A stretch of DNA of 64,000 nt from Palsa-1392 sp963819975 (lineage in GTDB: Bacteria; Verrucomicrobiota; Verrucomicrobiia; Chthoniobacterales; UBA10450), in assembly GCA_963819975.1 (NCBI GenBank), contig CAWFYE010000004.1:372001-436000 (forward strand), read 5' to 3'. The notes under the pieces were generated by a model. That model made no database searches. It saw nothing but the letters and a program-made list of their open reading frames with translations, and was not told the DNA's origin. Made by a program: the position numbers and the translations under genes. Below, in pieces: positions 26,448-35,411 of the stretch (positions are counted from its first letter, which is position 1; each line of letters starts with the position of its first letter).

Positions 26448-27851
26448 ATGAAAAAACTCCTTCTCTCGCTCACTCTTCTTTCACTCATCCCGACTTCAGC
26501 CGCGTTCGCGCAATGGAGCTCAGATCCGATGCTCAATCTCGGGGTCGCGGTCAAACCCAACGACCAGGTCCAGCCCAAGATTCGTCCCACTCCGGACGGC
26601 GGCTGCTACATCAGCTGGTTTGATAACGACCCGACCGGCCACCCGCCTTTTGGTTATGATGTTTACATGCAGCGTCTCGACACGGCCGGCGTCGCGAAAT
26701 GGGCTGAGGGCGGCATCCGGTTTGCCGATCTCGGCATGAGCTCGACCCAGGATTATGGGCTCGACGTCGATCCTTCCGGCAATGCTCTCCTCGCCTTCCT
26801 CGACGACCGGCGGCCTATCACCACCGTCACGGCGATGAAGGTCGACCCGGCTGGCGTGCAGCATTGGGGACACAAAGGGCGGAACGTCACCAACAGCCTG
26901 GAGTTCCTGGCCAATCCGAAAATCGCGGGGGCCGCCGACGGCACGGCGGTGGCCGGCTGGATCGAGGGAAACAACCTCAAGTTCCAGCGCATCAGCCCCA
27001 CTGGCCGGCGGCTCTGGGGCCCGACCGGCATCACCATCGTCGCGCCGGCTGGCTTCACCTATTCGCTGTCCGATCTCCATGCGGCCGAGGACGGAACGGT
27101 CATTGCTTCCTGGATCTCCGCCGCCGGATTCAGCAGTCCGAAGCATCTCCTGGCTAATAAACTCGCCACCGACGGCAGCCTCCTCTGGGGCCCGGACCAC
27201 GTCACCGTCTTCGACGGCGGCTCGCTCCAGTTTGGGAACTTCCCGCCTTTCGTCACCGACGGCGCAGGCGGCGCGGTCTTCGGTTGGTATCAAACCGGCC
27301 CGCTGCAATCGCTCGCCCAACACATCCTGGCCGACGGCACCGAAGCCTTTCCGCATAACGGCGTCCCCGGCTCGACCAACACCTCACACAACCAGGTGAA
27401 CCCGAGCGTCTCCTACGATCCGGCGACTGAATCCACCTATCTCTTCTGGGACGAAATCCTGGAAGGCCCCCTAACGAACGAAGGAATCTCCGGCCAGAAG
27501 TTCGACTCCACCGGTGCACGCCAATGGGGCGACAACGGCCTCACCGTGCAGCCGCTCGGCTCTTCCGCCGTGATCAATGTCGCAAGCGTCTTCACCGCCG
27601 CGGGCCCGTTGGTCGTCTGGTCGTCGGAGCCCACCTTCGCCCAGAGCTCCATCTACGGCGCCAAGGTCGATCCGGACGGCGCGATCATCTGCCCGCCCTT
27701 CTTCGTCTCGTCAGTCATCTCCTCAAAGTCGCGTCTCGACATGCGGCTCTCCTCCGAGGGGCTGGCCCTGGCGGCGTGGAGCGACGGGCGCAACGACGGC
27801 GGCGATATCTACGCCCAGGATATCAAGCCGGATTGCAGCCTCGGTCAGTAA
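26448..27851 (+). CDS. Secreted protein of beta-propeller type, function unknown
   Basis: This 467-residue protein has a classical signal peptide (MKKLLLSLTLLSLIPTSAAFA) and repeated units in which a variable or DG segment is followed by a Trp-Gly pair and a short strand (for example VQHWGHKG, RRLWGPTG, SLLWGPD and ARQWGDNG). These Trp-Gly repeats suggest a propeller with about seven blades. There is no catalytic motif and no anchor. It is divergent from the Kelch gene, so two secreted propeller proteins share one intergenic region. Confidence 0.7.
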   Translation: MKKLLLSLTLLSLIPTSAAFAQWSSDPMLNLGVAVKPNDQVQPKIRPTPDGGCYISWFDNDPTGHPPFGYDVYMQRLDTAGVAKWAEGGIRFADLGMSSTQDYGLDVDPSGNALLAFLDDRRPITTVTAMKVDPAGVQHWGHKGRNVTNSLEFLANPKIAGAADGTAVAGWIEGNNLKFQRISPTGRRLWGPTGITIVAPAGFTYSLSDLHAAEDGTVIASWISAAGFSSPKHLLANKLATDGSLLWGPDHVTVFDGGSLQFGNFPPFVTDGAGGAVFGWYQTGPLQSLAQHILADGTEAFPHNGVPGSTNTSHNQVNPSVSYDPATESTYLFWDEILEGPLTNEGISGQKFDSTGARQWGDNGLTVQPLGSSAVINVASVFTAAGPLVVWSSEPTFAQSSIYGAKVDPDGAIICPPFFVSSVISSKSRLDMRLSSEGLALAAWSDGRNDGGDIYAQDIKPDCSLGQ

Positions 27852-27993
27852 CGCCAGCGCCTGGTATCGCCGGGATCACCGATCCCACCTGCGGCGGGAG
27901 ATACTCCCCTCGCGGTATCGCGCCCGGTTACGAGTCGCGCAGAGGCTAAACATCTCGACCCGACCGGTTGCATCTGGTCTAATGACTGGCGCT

Positions 27994-29589
27994 ATGAAGA
28001 CGCCATTGAATTCGATGTTGTGGGTGATTTCACCTGTTCTTGCTTCCTTCCTTGCGCTCGTGCCTGCTAGTAGTCGGGCCGCGAACGCCAACTGGGTGCT
28101 CAATCCTGTCAATAGCGACTGGCACACGGCCGCAAACTGGTCGACCCAGCAAGTTCCCAATTTTGGGGATAACGCCATCTTCGACGTATCGAATCAAACC
28201 GACATCTCCCTTTCTGGAACGGCGAATATCGAGCGGATCATCTTCGCTCCGACTGCACCTGCCTACCAAATCACTTCCCCCGCCAATCGACTGCTGTTTA
28301 TTAACAACGGCATCGACAACCAATCGGCCGAAACCCAGAACTTCATTTCGACTGCTGCTGGCAACGGAGCAGGTAACATCCAGTTCGCGCCCGTCGGCGA
28401 CGCCGGGACGAACACAATATTCACAACGCAGGGTGCCGTCGTCTCCGGGGGCGACTGGGGGCGGGTGCAGTTTCTCCTCGATACCAGCGCTGCGAGCGCG
28501 CAAATCATCAACGAAGGAGGCACGGTTGCAGGCGCATTCGGCGGCCAGACCGAGTTCTACGATACCTCCCGGGCGGCCAATGCCTTGATCATCAACAAGG
28601 CCGGAACTGTAGATGGCGCGTCCGGCGGCTTGACCCGGTTTTGGTTAAGAGACCCGCGCGCTGAAAATGCTCAAATCATCTGTGAAGGCGCCACCGTAAG
28701 CGGCGCGGGCGGTGGAACCGTCCTATTTCAGGACGCTTCGCACGCCAGCAATGCCGTTGTCATTGCCCAAGCCGGCTCGAATGGTGGCGCGGGCGGTTCA
28801 ATCAGCTTCGAACAGACCAGCCGGGGTGAATTCGTGCGGATCGAACTCTTCGGCAACGGTCAGCTGGACATCAGCACACACCGAAGTCCGGCCACCTCGA
28901 TCGGCTCATTGGAGGGCGACGGGCCGGTCTTCCTCGGCGCACTCACGCTCATCGTAGGCGACAATTCCCTCGACACTGTCTATTCCGGAAACATCCAGGA
29001 CAGCGGGACATTGTCCAAAGTGGGACCCGGCTCACTCACTCTTGCTGGCGCGAGCACCTACACTGGAGGCACGGCGGTCAGTGAAGGTACGCTGGTTGTA
29101 ACCAACCAGACAGGCTCCGCCACCGGAACGGGCGATGTGAGTGTCACGGCCGGAACATTAAGCGGAAGCGGAATCATCGCCGGTGCAGCCACAATCGGGA
29201 CCGGAAGCGGCGCCGGTGCTTTTCTCGCGCCCGCCGCGGGACCGAAAAAGCAGCGGACGCTTACAATAGAAGGCGCTCTCACTTTCAACTCCGATGCCAC
29301 CTACACTTACACCTTTAGAGCCAGAGGGACGAAGGCGCGGAGCGATCAGGTTATTACCAACGGAGTCACCATCGATGGCAACGCATTCTTTGCCTTCCAA
29401 GGCATCGCCCAGGGTACGCTCGACCCCGGTCTCACCTTCACGGCAATCACGAACACGGCCGCGACACCGATCGCTGGCACGTTCAGTAACCTGCCCGACG
29501 GCGGGATCCTGACTGTAAACGGCAATAACTTCCAGGCCGACTACGAAGGCGGCGACGGGAACGACCTGACGTTGACCGTGTTGCCGTAG
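27994..29589 (+). CDS. PATR (autotransporter-associated repeat) secreted protein
   Basis: From ATG 27994 (an in-frame ATG also exists at 27982) the protein is 531 residues with a signal peptide (KTPLNSMLWVISPVLASFLAL, cleaved near SRA). Gly/Ala/Asn-rich parallel-beta repeats follow. Near residue 330 is a clear PATR unit (LSKVGPGSLTLAGASTYTGG, then TAVSEGTLVV), which is typical of passenger domains. The C-terminus ends GNDLTLTVLP with no beta-barrel, as is common for Verrucomicrobiota and Planctomycetota members. A role in adhesion or matrix is plausible but not shown. Confidence 0.8.
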   Translation: MKTPLNSMLWVISPVLASFLALVPASSRAANANWVLNPVNSDWHTAANWSTQQVPNFGDNAIFDVSNQTDISLSGTANIERIIFAPTAPAYQITSPANRLLFINNGIDNQSAETQNFISTAAGNGAGNIQFAPVGDAGTNTIFTTQGAVVSGGDWGRVQFLLDTSAASAQIINEGGTVAGAFGGQTEFYDTSRAANALIINKAGTVDGASGGLTRFWLRDPRAENAQIICEGATVSGAGGGTVLFQDASHASNAVVIAQAGSNGGAGGSISFEQTSRGEFVRIELFGNGQLDISTHRSPATSIGSLEGDGPVFLGALTLIVGDNSLDTVYSGNIQDSGTLSKVGPGSLTLAGASTYTGGTAVSEGTLVVTNQTGSATGTGDVSVTAGTLSGSGIIAGAATIGTGSGAGAFLAPAAGPKKQRTLTIEGALTFNSDATYTYTFRARGTKARSDQVITNGVTIDGNAFFAFQGIAQGTLDPGLTFTAITNTAATPIAGTFSNLPDGGILTVNGNNFQADYEGGDGNDLTLTVLP

Positions 29590-29592
29590 CGC

Positions 29593-30822
29593 CTAACGAA
29601 TCTCGACGAACCGCGAGTCGGACGCCGCCGCCTCCACTCGTGCGCTCACCTTTTCGATCGTCGATTCCAATCGAGCCACCGTCGCCTCCAGCTCTTCCAG
29701 CTTGCGATGCTCCTTCAGAAACTCATTGAGCAACATCGCGTTCACCGCTTCGTAGCGAACGGTATAGGGCTTCCCGTCCTCATCCCGCGCCACCAGGTCA
29801 GGATCGACCTTCGCCACCTCCTCGGCCACGAGGCCAAATTGCGGGATTGCTTTTGGATCCAGTTCCTTCTTGTAGCGGAAACTCACGGGCCGAAGTGATA
29901 GAATCGCCTCACTCGCATCTTTAATCGGTTTAATCGCTTCCTTATAGTGTACCGAGGACGTAATAGTCCCAAGGTGCCCGCTTGAATCAATGACCACTCC
30001 TACGCCTGCAGCCACGGTCACACCGCTGATGCCGGCAATGTAGGCGTTTTTGGAAACGCTGGTATTACCAATCCTTGTGACGCCGTTTTCGCTGTCAACC
30101 CCATAGCTCCCGATGTAGATGTCGTTGCTTCCAGTCTTTAGATTAAATCCAGCTCGCTGACCTACGGCAATATTGGCATCACCCCTGGTGTTTTGTGACA
30201 TCGCTCGAGAACCAACCACCGTGTTATTTCTTCCGCTGCTCTGAAGCAGGGCATTGTAGCCTGTCGCAGTGTTATCGGTGCCGAAAGCATTGTAAGCCAG
30301 CGCGTCGAGTCCGACAGCCGTGTTGTTTTCGCCATTGCTGGCATTTAGTGCCGCGTAGCCGTTCGCCACATTTCCGCCGCCGCTGATACAGTTATAGAGG
30401 GCGAAATAGCCAGTGGCTGTGTTGTAACCCGCGGTGATACTCTCGTGCATGCAACTGGTTCCCAACGCCGTGTTTCCCACTCCCCCGTTGATAAGCCACA
30501 AGGCTAAGCTGCCGACCGCGGTATTGAAGTCTCCGTCAACATTGCTCGCTAAAGCTTGAACGCCTACCGCAGTATTGCCGGTCGCGCCGCTCGCATCTCT
30601 CATCGCCTCTTTGCCAACCGCTGTGTTCCCATAACCGCCTAGAACATTGTAAAGCGAGTGATAGCCGATGGCCGTGTTGTCACTTCCACCGGTATTGAAG
30701 AGCGCGTCTTCACCCTCCGCCGTGTTTTGGTTTGGATAGCCGCCATCCGGTGGCGGAGTGACAGCGAGAGCGGTTGAGACACAAGTGAGCGCAGCGAGCA
30801 GAATGAAGCGGGTCGTTTTCAT
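29593..30822 (-). CDS. YadA-head-like repeat protein with C-terminal peptidase S74 chaperone
   Basis: This 409-residue protein has a signal peptide (KTTRFILLAALTCVSTALAV) and a long stalk or head built from short repeats ending in NTAVG, NTALG or NTATG (about 35-230), the pattern of left-handed beta-roll trimeric adhesins. The C-terminal part (about 290-380) is an intramolecular chaperone of the S74 type: SSVHYKEAIKPI, then LRPVSFRYK, FGLVAEEV and VRYEAVNAMLLNEFL, ending in a coiled coil. The Ser/Lys pair used for self-cleavage is present as S-x4-K. This domain is best known from phage tail spikes, but no phage genes are nearby. The stop codon TAG is part of the enriched octamer (29592-29599). 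Confidence 0.82.
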   Translation of the reverse strand: MKTTRFILLAALTCVSTALAVTPPPDGGYPNQNTAEGEDALFNTGGSDNTAIGYHSLYNVLGGYGNTAVGKEAMRDASGATGNTAVGVQALASNVDGDFNTAVGSLALWLINGGVGNTALGTSCMHESITAGYNTATGYFALYNCISGGGNVANGYAALNASNGENNTAVGLDALAYNAFGTDNTATGYNALLQSSGRNNTVVGSRAMSQNTRGDANIAVGQRAGFNLKTGSNDIYIGSYGVDSENGVTRIGNTSVSKNAYIAGISGVTVAAGVGVVIDSSGHLGTITSSVHYKEAIKPIKDASEAILSLRPVSFRYKKELDPKAIPQFGLVAEEVAKVDPDLVARDEDGKPYTVRYEAVNAMLLNEFLKEHRKLEELEATVARLESTIEKVSARVEAAASDSRFVEIR

Positions 30823-30869
30823 TCCCTCGATTATCTCAAGCCAACCCGACTACGACCATAAGAAAATTT

Positions 30870-30966
30870 CTGGAGGGAAGCGCTTCGGCGCCTCCGGGCC
30901 CGTCGAGTGAGCGTGTCTCGCAATCCACACCCACCCCCGCGGCATCGACAACGCGATGCCCTCCAG
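30870..30966. repeat. Imperfect inverted repeat between S74 gene and tRNA-Arg
   Basis: CTGGAGGG (30870-30877) is mirrored by CCCTCCAG (30959-30966), and the adjoining bases pair in part (AAGCGC against GCGATG-type sequence). The element fills much of the 227-base gap upstream of the S74 gene. It resembles the REP-like elements at 1334 and 42953 in size and GC-rich structure but not in sequence. Confidence 0.5.
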
Positions 30967-31049
30967 AGCCTAGTTGCAAGTCGTGAACAATCGAGATCCC
31001 GGCTACAACGGTTGTGCTTTCCGACTCGGCCGTTATACTGCCGACCGCC

Positions 31050-31123
31050 GCACCCGTAGCTCAACTGGATAGAGTGACGGCCTCCGAAGCCGTAGGTTGC
31101 GCGTTCGAGCCGCGCCGGGTGCA
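31050..31123 (+). tRNA. tRNA-Arg (anticodon CCG)
   Basis: A complete cloverleaf is visible. The acceptor stem GCACCCG pairs with CGGGTGC, the D-arm is GCTC-AACTGGATA-GAGT, the anticodon stem is ACGGC/GCCGT with loop CTCCGAA (anticodon CCG, reading CGG), the variable loop is AGGTT, the T-arm is GCGCG-TTCGAGC-CGCGC, and the discriminator base is A. The CCA end is not encoded. Confidence 0.95.
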
Positions 31124-31185
31124 GGGCCCAAAGTCAGAAGGAAGAAGTTCGGCTACTTGTTCCTCCGCGCCACCTGGAGCGAGGC

Positions 31186-32058
31186 TCAACCTTTTACCGC
31201 GCCGGAACTCAAGCCGGAAATGAGATAGCGGCTGAGGAAGAGGAAGAGGACCACGACCGGGATGGAAACGAGGAGCGCGCCGGCGGCGTAGAGGCCCCAC
31301 TGCGTGCTCATGTTGGACTGAAACATCTTCAGGCCGACCGGGAGGGTGAAGATTTTCACGTCCTGCAAGACAATCGCGGCCACGATGTATTCGTTCCAGG
31401 CGGTCATGAAGGAAAAGAGAGCGGTGATGACGAGCGCGGGCGCGACGAGCGGGAGAACGACGAGGCGAAACGCCTGCCAGCGCGTGCAGCCGTCGATATC
31501 CGCCGCTTCCTCGAGTGAGAGCGGGATGGTGTCGTAGTAGCCTTTCAATTGCCAGATGCAGAACGGGAGCGCGGTCGCGGTGTAGATGATGATGACACCG
31601 AGATAGGAATTGATCAGGCTGAGCTTGATCAGGATGAGGTAGAGCGGGAGGAGCAGCATCGTGGCCGGAAACATCTGGGTGACAAGGAGGCCGTTGAGCG
31701 TGGCGCTCCGGCCGAGGAAACGAAAACGCGAAAGCGCATAGCCGGCGGTGGAGGCGAGCGCGACACCGGTGATCGTGACGGCGAGTGCGACGAGCGACGA
31801 GTTCCCGAGCCAGCGCAGGAACGGCGTCTCGAAAAGGAGGACGCGGAAATTGGCCAAGGTCGCGCCGCGCGGGATGAGCGCGAGCGAGGAGGAGAGCAAT
31901 TGGTCGCCCGGCCGGAGCGCGATCGTGACGATGCGACTGATCGGGTAGAGGGCGAAGAGGGTGAAGATGAAGAGCGCGATATAACTCAGCGCCATCCGTG
32001 TCGTGCGCGAAACCGAGGGCCGCGCTTCGGCGGGCAGGTCGGGTGAACGGCGCGACAT
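31186..32058 (-). CDS. MalG-type sugar ABC transporter permease
   Basis: This 290-residue inner-membrane protein has six hydrophobic helices and the cytoplasmic EAA loop EEAADIDGCTRWQAFRLVVLP that docks on the ATPase. It is the second permease subunit of CUT1-class carbohydrate importers, with the family segment AWNEYIVAAIVLQD near the end. No MalF, binding protein or ATPase gene is in the window. Instead it overlaps the upstream NfeD gene by one base (TGATG), so the two are translationally linked. Either the remaining subunits are elsewhere, or the gene has been separated from them. Confidence 0.85.
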   Translation of the reverse strand: MSRRSPDLPAEARPSVSRTTRMALSYIALFIFTLFALYPISRIVTIALRPGDQLLSSSLALIPRGATLANFRVLLFETPFLRWLGNSSLVALAVTITGVALASTAGYALSRFRFLGRSATLNGLLVTQMFPATMLLLPLYLILIKLSLINSYLGVIIIYTATALPFCIWQLKGYYDTIPLSLEEAADIDGCTRWQAFRLVVLPLVAPALVITALFSFMTAWNEYIVAAIVLQDVKIFTLPVGLKMFQSNMSTQWGLYAAGALLVSIPVVVLFLFLSRYLISGLSSGAVKG

Positions 32059-33464
32059 CAGGCCGTCACTCCCCGGACGACGACCCGCATCCCGTCAGTC
32101 GAAACGATCGCGACCGGCGTTTCTGGAGCGATGAATTCTCCTTCCGTCACTACATCGACGACGTGGTTCTCAAACTCCGCCTTGCCGCTCGGCCGCAGAA
32201 TTGTGAGGGCGCGTCCCTGCATCCCCGGCGAGAGCGGAAGTTCCCGGGCAAACGAGCGCGGTTCCCCCGCAAGCGAGGGACCGGGCGGATTCGTGGTCGA
32301 AAGAATGAAGCGCCGGTAAATGCTCGTTTGCGGGAGAAAACGCGCGAGGACCGCGATGAGGATGGCGGCGCCGATAAAGGTGAGAAGCATATTGAGCAAC
32401 GGGATTCTTAACATCTGCCCGGTCGGCCAAAAATTCTGACCCGGGTAGCGATCAATCATCGCCCAAAGAAGCGAAGCGAACATGAACAAAACGCCGAGCA
32501 CTCCGACGACGATGGTGGAGTGACCAAAAATAAAAATCTCCACCAGCACCAAAACAAACCCGAGGACAAAGAGCGCGACCGCTTCCCAGCCGGCCAGACC
32601 CGCGAAGTAGTGCCCGAGAAAGAAAAGCCCGAAACAGATGATCGACAGGATACCCGCCAAGCCGAACCCGGGGATCTTAAACTCGATGTAGGCCCCGAGA
32701 ATTCCGCCTAACAAAAGCAACGGCGCGAGCGCGGTCAGCCAAAACGCGAGCTGCTCAAACCCGCTCGGCTCGAATTGCACGATCGCGCCTTTTAAGCCTG
32801 CCTTCTTCACCAGCTCCTGGATCGACTCCGCAATCCCGTCGGCCAGGACCGGTTTGCCGTTGATCTTCTCGGCCGCTTCCTGCGCGCTGAGGGTGAGGAG
32901 GGTTCCCTTCGGATGCAGGACGCGGTCGCCGATCTTGACCTCCTTCTCCTTGTTCATGAAGGCCTCGCCGATATCGGGATTGTGGCCGTTGCGCGCGGCG
33001 TTGCTCCGCATGAGCGCGGACCAGAAAGAGACCGTTTTTTCCTTCGCTGTCGGCGCCAGATCTTCGCCGGTCGAGAGGATGGGCGCGGCCGCCCCGATTG
33101 CGCTCACCGGCGCCATGTAAATGTGCTTCGTGGCAAGTGCGATGAGCGCCCCGGCCGAGCCCGCATTGCTGTCGATGTAGGTGTAGGTGGGAATCGTGGC
33201 GTGATTCAGGATGCCGGTGATCTTCTCGGCGGAATCGAGCCGGCCGCCGTAGGTGTCCATGTCGAAGATGATCGCGGAGGCGCCCGCGGTCTCCGCTTCC
33301 TTTACCGCGCGGCGGAGAAAGAGGACGAGGGAAGGCGCAACTTCGCCCTGGAGCGGGATGACAACAACCTCTCCTTGGCGCACCGCATCGCGCGCCTCGA
33401 CCGCGCCTAACGACGCCCAGCCAAGGAGCAGAAAGATCAAAAAGCGAATCGCGAACCGGGTCAT
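32058..33464 (-). CDS. NfeD-like membrane serine protease (ClpP-class)
   Basis: This 468-residue protein has a signal peptide or anchor (about 1-24), a ClpP/crotonase-fold protease domain (about 30-230), four membrane helices (about 240-360) and a C-terminal OB-fold NfeD domain (about 395-465). The catalytic Ser lies in SNAGSAGALIAL and the Lys in the AAEKINGKPVLADG or nearby region; the dyad is of the long-form NfeD type. Such proteins act with membrane flotillin-like partners, but no stomatin or flotillin gene is adjacent here. It precedes malG and is divergent from dnaG. Confidence 0.85.
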   Translation of the reverse strand: MTRFAIRFLIFLLLGWASLGAVEARDAVRQGEVVVIPLQGEVAPSLVLFLRRAVKEAETAGASAIIFDMDTYGGRLDSAEKITGILNHATIPTYTYIDSNAGSAGALIALATKHIYMAPVSAIGAAAPILSTGEDLAPTAKEKTVSFWSALMRSNAARNGHNPDIGEAFMNKEKEVKIGDRVLHPKGTLLTLSAQEAAEKINGKPVLADGIAESIQELVKKAGLKGAIVQFEPSGFEQLAFWLTALAPLLLLGGILGAYIEFKIPGFGLAGILSIICFGLFFLGHYFAGLAGWEAVALFVLGFVLVLVEIFIFGHSTIVVGVLGVLFMFASLLWAMIDRYPGQNFWPTGQMLRIPLLNMLLTFIGAAILIAVLARFLPQTSIYRRFILSTTNPPGPSLAGEPRSFARELPLSPGMQGRALTILRPSGKAEFENHVVDVVTEGEFIAPETPVAIVSTDGMRVVVRGVTA

Positions 33465-33536
33465 AACATGATCATTTGGACGCCCGCAGGCGCTGCGTTA
33501 ATCTGACAGCGTACGGCTGTCGCCACGAGGAAAAAC

Positions 33537-35345
33537 ATGGGCACCATCCCGACCCACATCATCGAGCAGGTCGCCTCCGCGAATGACATCGTGGAAGTGA
33601 TCGGCTCCTATTTTCCCCTCAAGCGCACCGGCTCGACCTGGAAAGCGCTCTGCCCGTTTCACCAGGAGAAGTCGCCTTCTTTTACGGTCAATCCCCAACG
33701 CCAGATTTTTAAATGCTTCGGCTGCGGCGAAGGCGGCGGGGTCTTCAAGTTCGTCGGCCTTTACGAGCACATCAGTTTCCCCGAAGCGGTGAAGAAACTG
33801 GCTGCGCGCGCCGGCATCCCGGTGATCGAGGAAGGCAGCGGAAGCAGCGAGGACGATCGCCAGCACGAGGCGCGGCGGTCACTTCTGCGACTGCACGCGG
33901 AGGTTGCAGAATGGTTTCACGATAACCTGATGAAGCGCGAGATCGCCAAGCCGGCGCGCGAGTACCTGAAGAAACGCGGCCTAACGAACGAGGTGGCGAA
34001 GTCGTGGCAGCTCGGGTTTGCGCCGGATAGTTGGGACGCCTGCCTGAAATGGGCACTCGACCAGGGCTACAAGCGCGGGACGATTTTGCAGAGCGGGCTA
34101 GTCAAGCTGCGCGATGAAGAGCGGCCGGAAAGCGAGGTTTACGACCGCTTTCGGGGGCGGCTTATGTTTCCGATCTGCAACGATGTCGGCGAAGTGATCG
34201 CCTTCAGCGGGCGCATCCTGACGAGCGAGACGGAGACCGCGAAATACCTCAACTCGCCGGAGACGCCGCTTTTTCGCAAGGGCAGCATCCTCTTCGGCCT
34301 GCAGAAGACGAAGCGCGGCTTGATCGAGGCCGATTGCGCCATCGTCTGCGAAGGTCAGCTCGATCTGATCACGCTTTTCGAGGCTGGGCTAACGAACGTG
34401 GTCGCGCCCCAGGGGACGGCTTTCACCGAAGGACAGGCGCGGATTTTGAAACGTTACGTCAGCGAGGTCGTGCTCTGCTTCGACGCCGACGCCGCCGGGC
34501 AAAAAGCGGCCGAGCGATCGCTCGAGCCGCTCCTCGAAAACAACCTTGTCGTCCGCGTCGCCGAAATGCCGCCCGGGGAAGATCCCGATTCGTTAGTCCG
34601 GAAGGAAGGCGCGGAGAAATTTGGAGAGCGGATCGCGGCGGCGCGCGATTTTTTCGATTACTGGATCGAGCGCCAGGTCTCACCAACCGACCTGACAAAT
34701 CTGAACGCCAAGATGCAGATCGCCCGGGAACTGGCCGAAACGGTCGCCAGAGTCCACGACCCGCTCATGCGCAATGAAGTGATCAGCAAAGTTTCCGCCC
34801 GACTTGGGGTGGCGGCGGCAGATTTCGCCGGGCTGTTGCCCAGGCCGCAGCGCAGCCGCGGACCGTCAAGCGCGCCCCCGAGGACCGTCGCTCCGGCCCC
34901 GCGACACGAGATCGCGATGCTCTGCCTGCTTGCTTTGCGCGATGTCGACGCGCGGAATTTCCTCCTCAGCCAGGAGTGGCCCGAAGTGATGGAGGAAACG
35001 CCCGGCAGCGAAATGCTGGCCCGAATCTTGTCGAGCGATCTGCGACCGGACGATCCGGCTTCGCTCAATCTTTTCCTGTCGTCGCTGACGAGCGAGGAGG
35101 AGTCGTTGGTCTCGTCCTGGCTCCTGCAAAAAATGCCGCCTAACGCCGAGACAGTGGCGCGCGATTGGTGGCAGGGACTGCGCCAGCCAGCCCTGCGGCG
35201 GCGCCTGCAGGCGGCGGAGAGCCGTCTGAATCTACCGCACCTCAATCCGGGCGAGGTCGCGGCCCTCCAGAAACAGGTGGTTGACCTGCGCCAGCAACTC
35301 GACGACTTTTCACGGTTTTCGCCGGCCCGCGCTCTGGAGTCTTAA
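33537..35345 (+). CDS. dnaG: DNA primase
   Basis: DnaG makes RNA primers at the replication fork. This 602-residue protein has the CHC2 zinc finger (CPFH and CFGCG, about 38-63), the central RNA polymerase domain with TOPRIM motifs (VCEGQLDLITLFEAG, then CFDADAAGQKAAERS) and a C-terminal helicase-binding part. It is followed by rpoD after 66 bases, the conserved dnaG-rpoD order. Confidence 0.97.
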   Translation: MGTIPTHIIEQVASANDIVEVIGSYFPLKRTGSTWKALCPFHQEKSPSFTVNPQRQIFKCFGCGEGGGVFKFVGLYEHISFPEAVKKLAARAGIPVIEEGSGSSEDDRQHEARRSLLRLHAEVAEWFHDNLMKREIAKPAREYLKKRGLTNEVAKSWQLGFAPDSWDACLKWALDQGYKRGTILQSGLVKLRDEERPESEVYDRFRGRLMFPICNDVGEVIAFSGRILTSETETAKYLNSPETPLFRKGSILFGLQKTKRGLIEADCAIVCEGQLDLITLFEAGLTNVVAPQGTAFTEGQARILKRYVSEVVLCFDADAAGQKAAERSLEPLLENNLVVRVAEMPPGEDPDSLVRKEGAEKFGERIAAARDFFDYWIERQVSPTDLTNLNAKMQIARELAETVARVHDPLMRNEVISKVSARLGVAAADFAGLLPRPQRSRGPSSAPPRTVAPAPRHEIAMLCLLALRDVDARNFLLSQEWPEVMEETPGSEMLARILSSDLRPDDPASLNLFLSSLTSEEESLVSSWLLQKMPPNAETVARDWWQGLRQPALRRRLQAAESRLNLPHLNPGEVAALQKQVVDLRQQLDDFSRFSPARALES

Positions 35346-35411
35346 CTATGGGGGAGCGAGCGGGCTAGCGCAGATCCTGCTTTTCCGTCAATCGCGTAAC
35401 CGCAAATCGTT

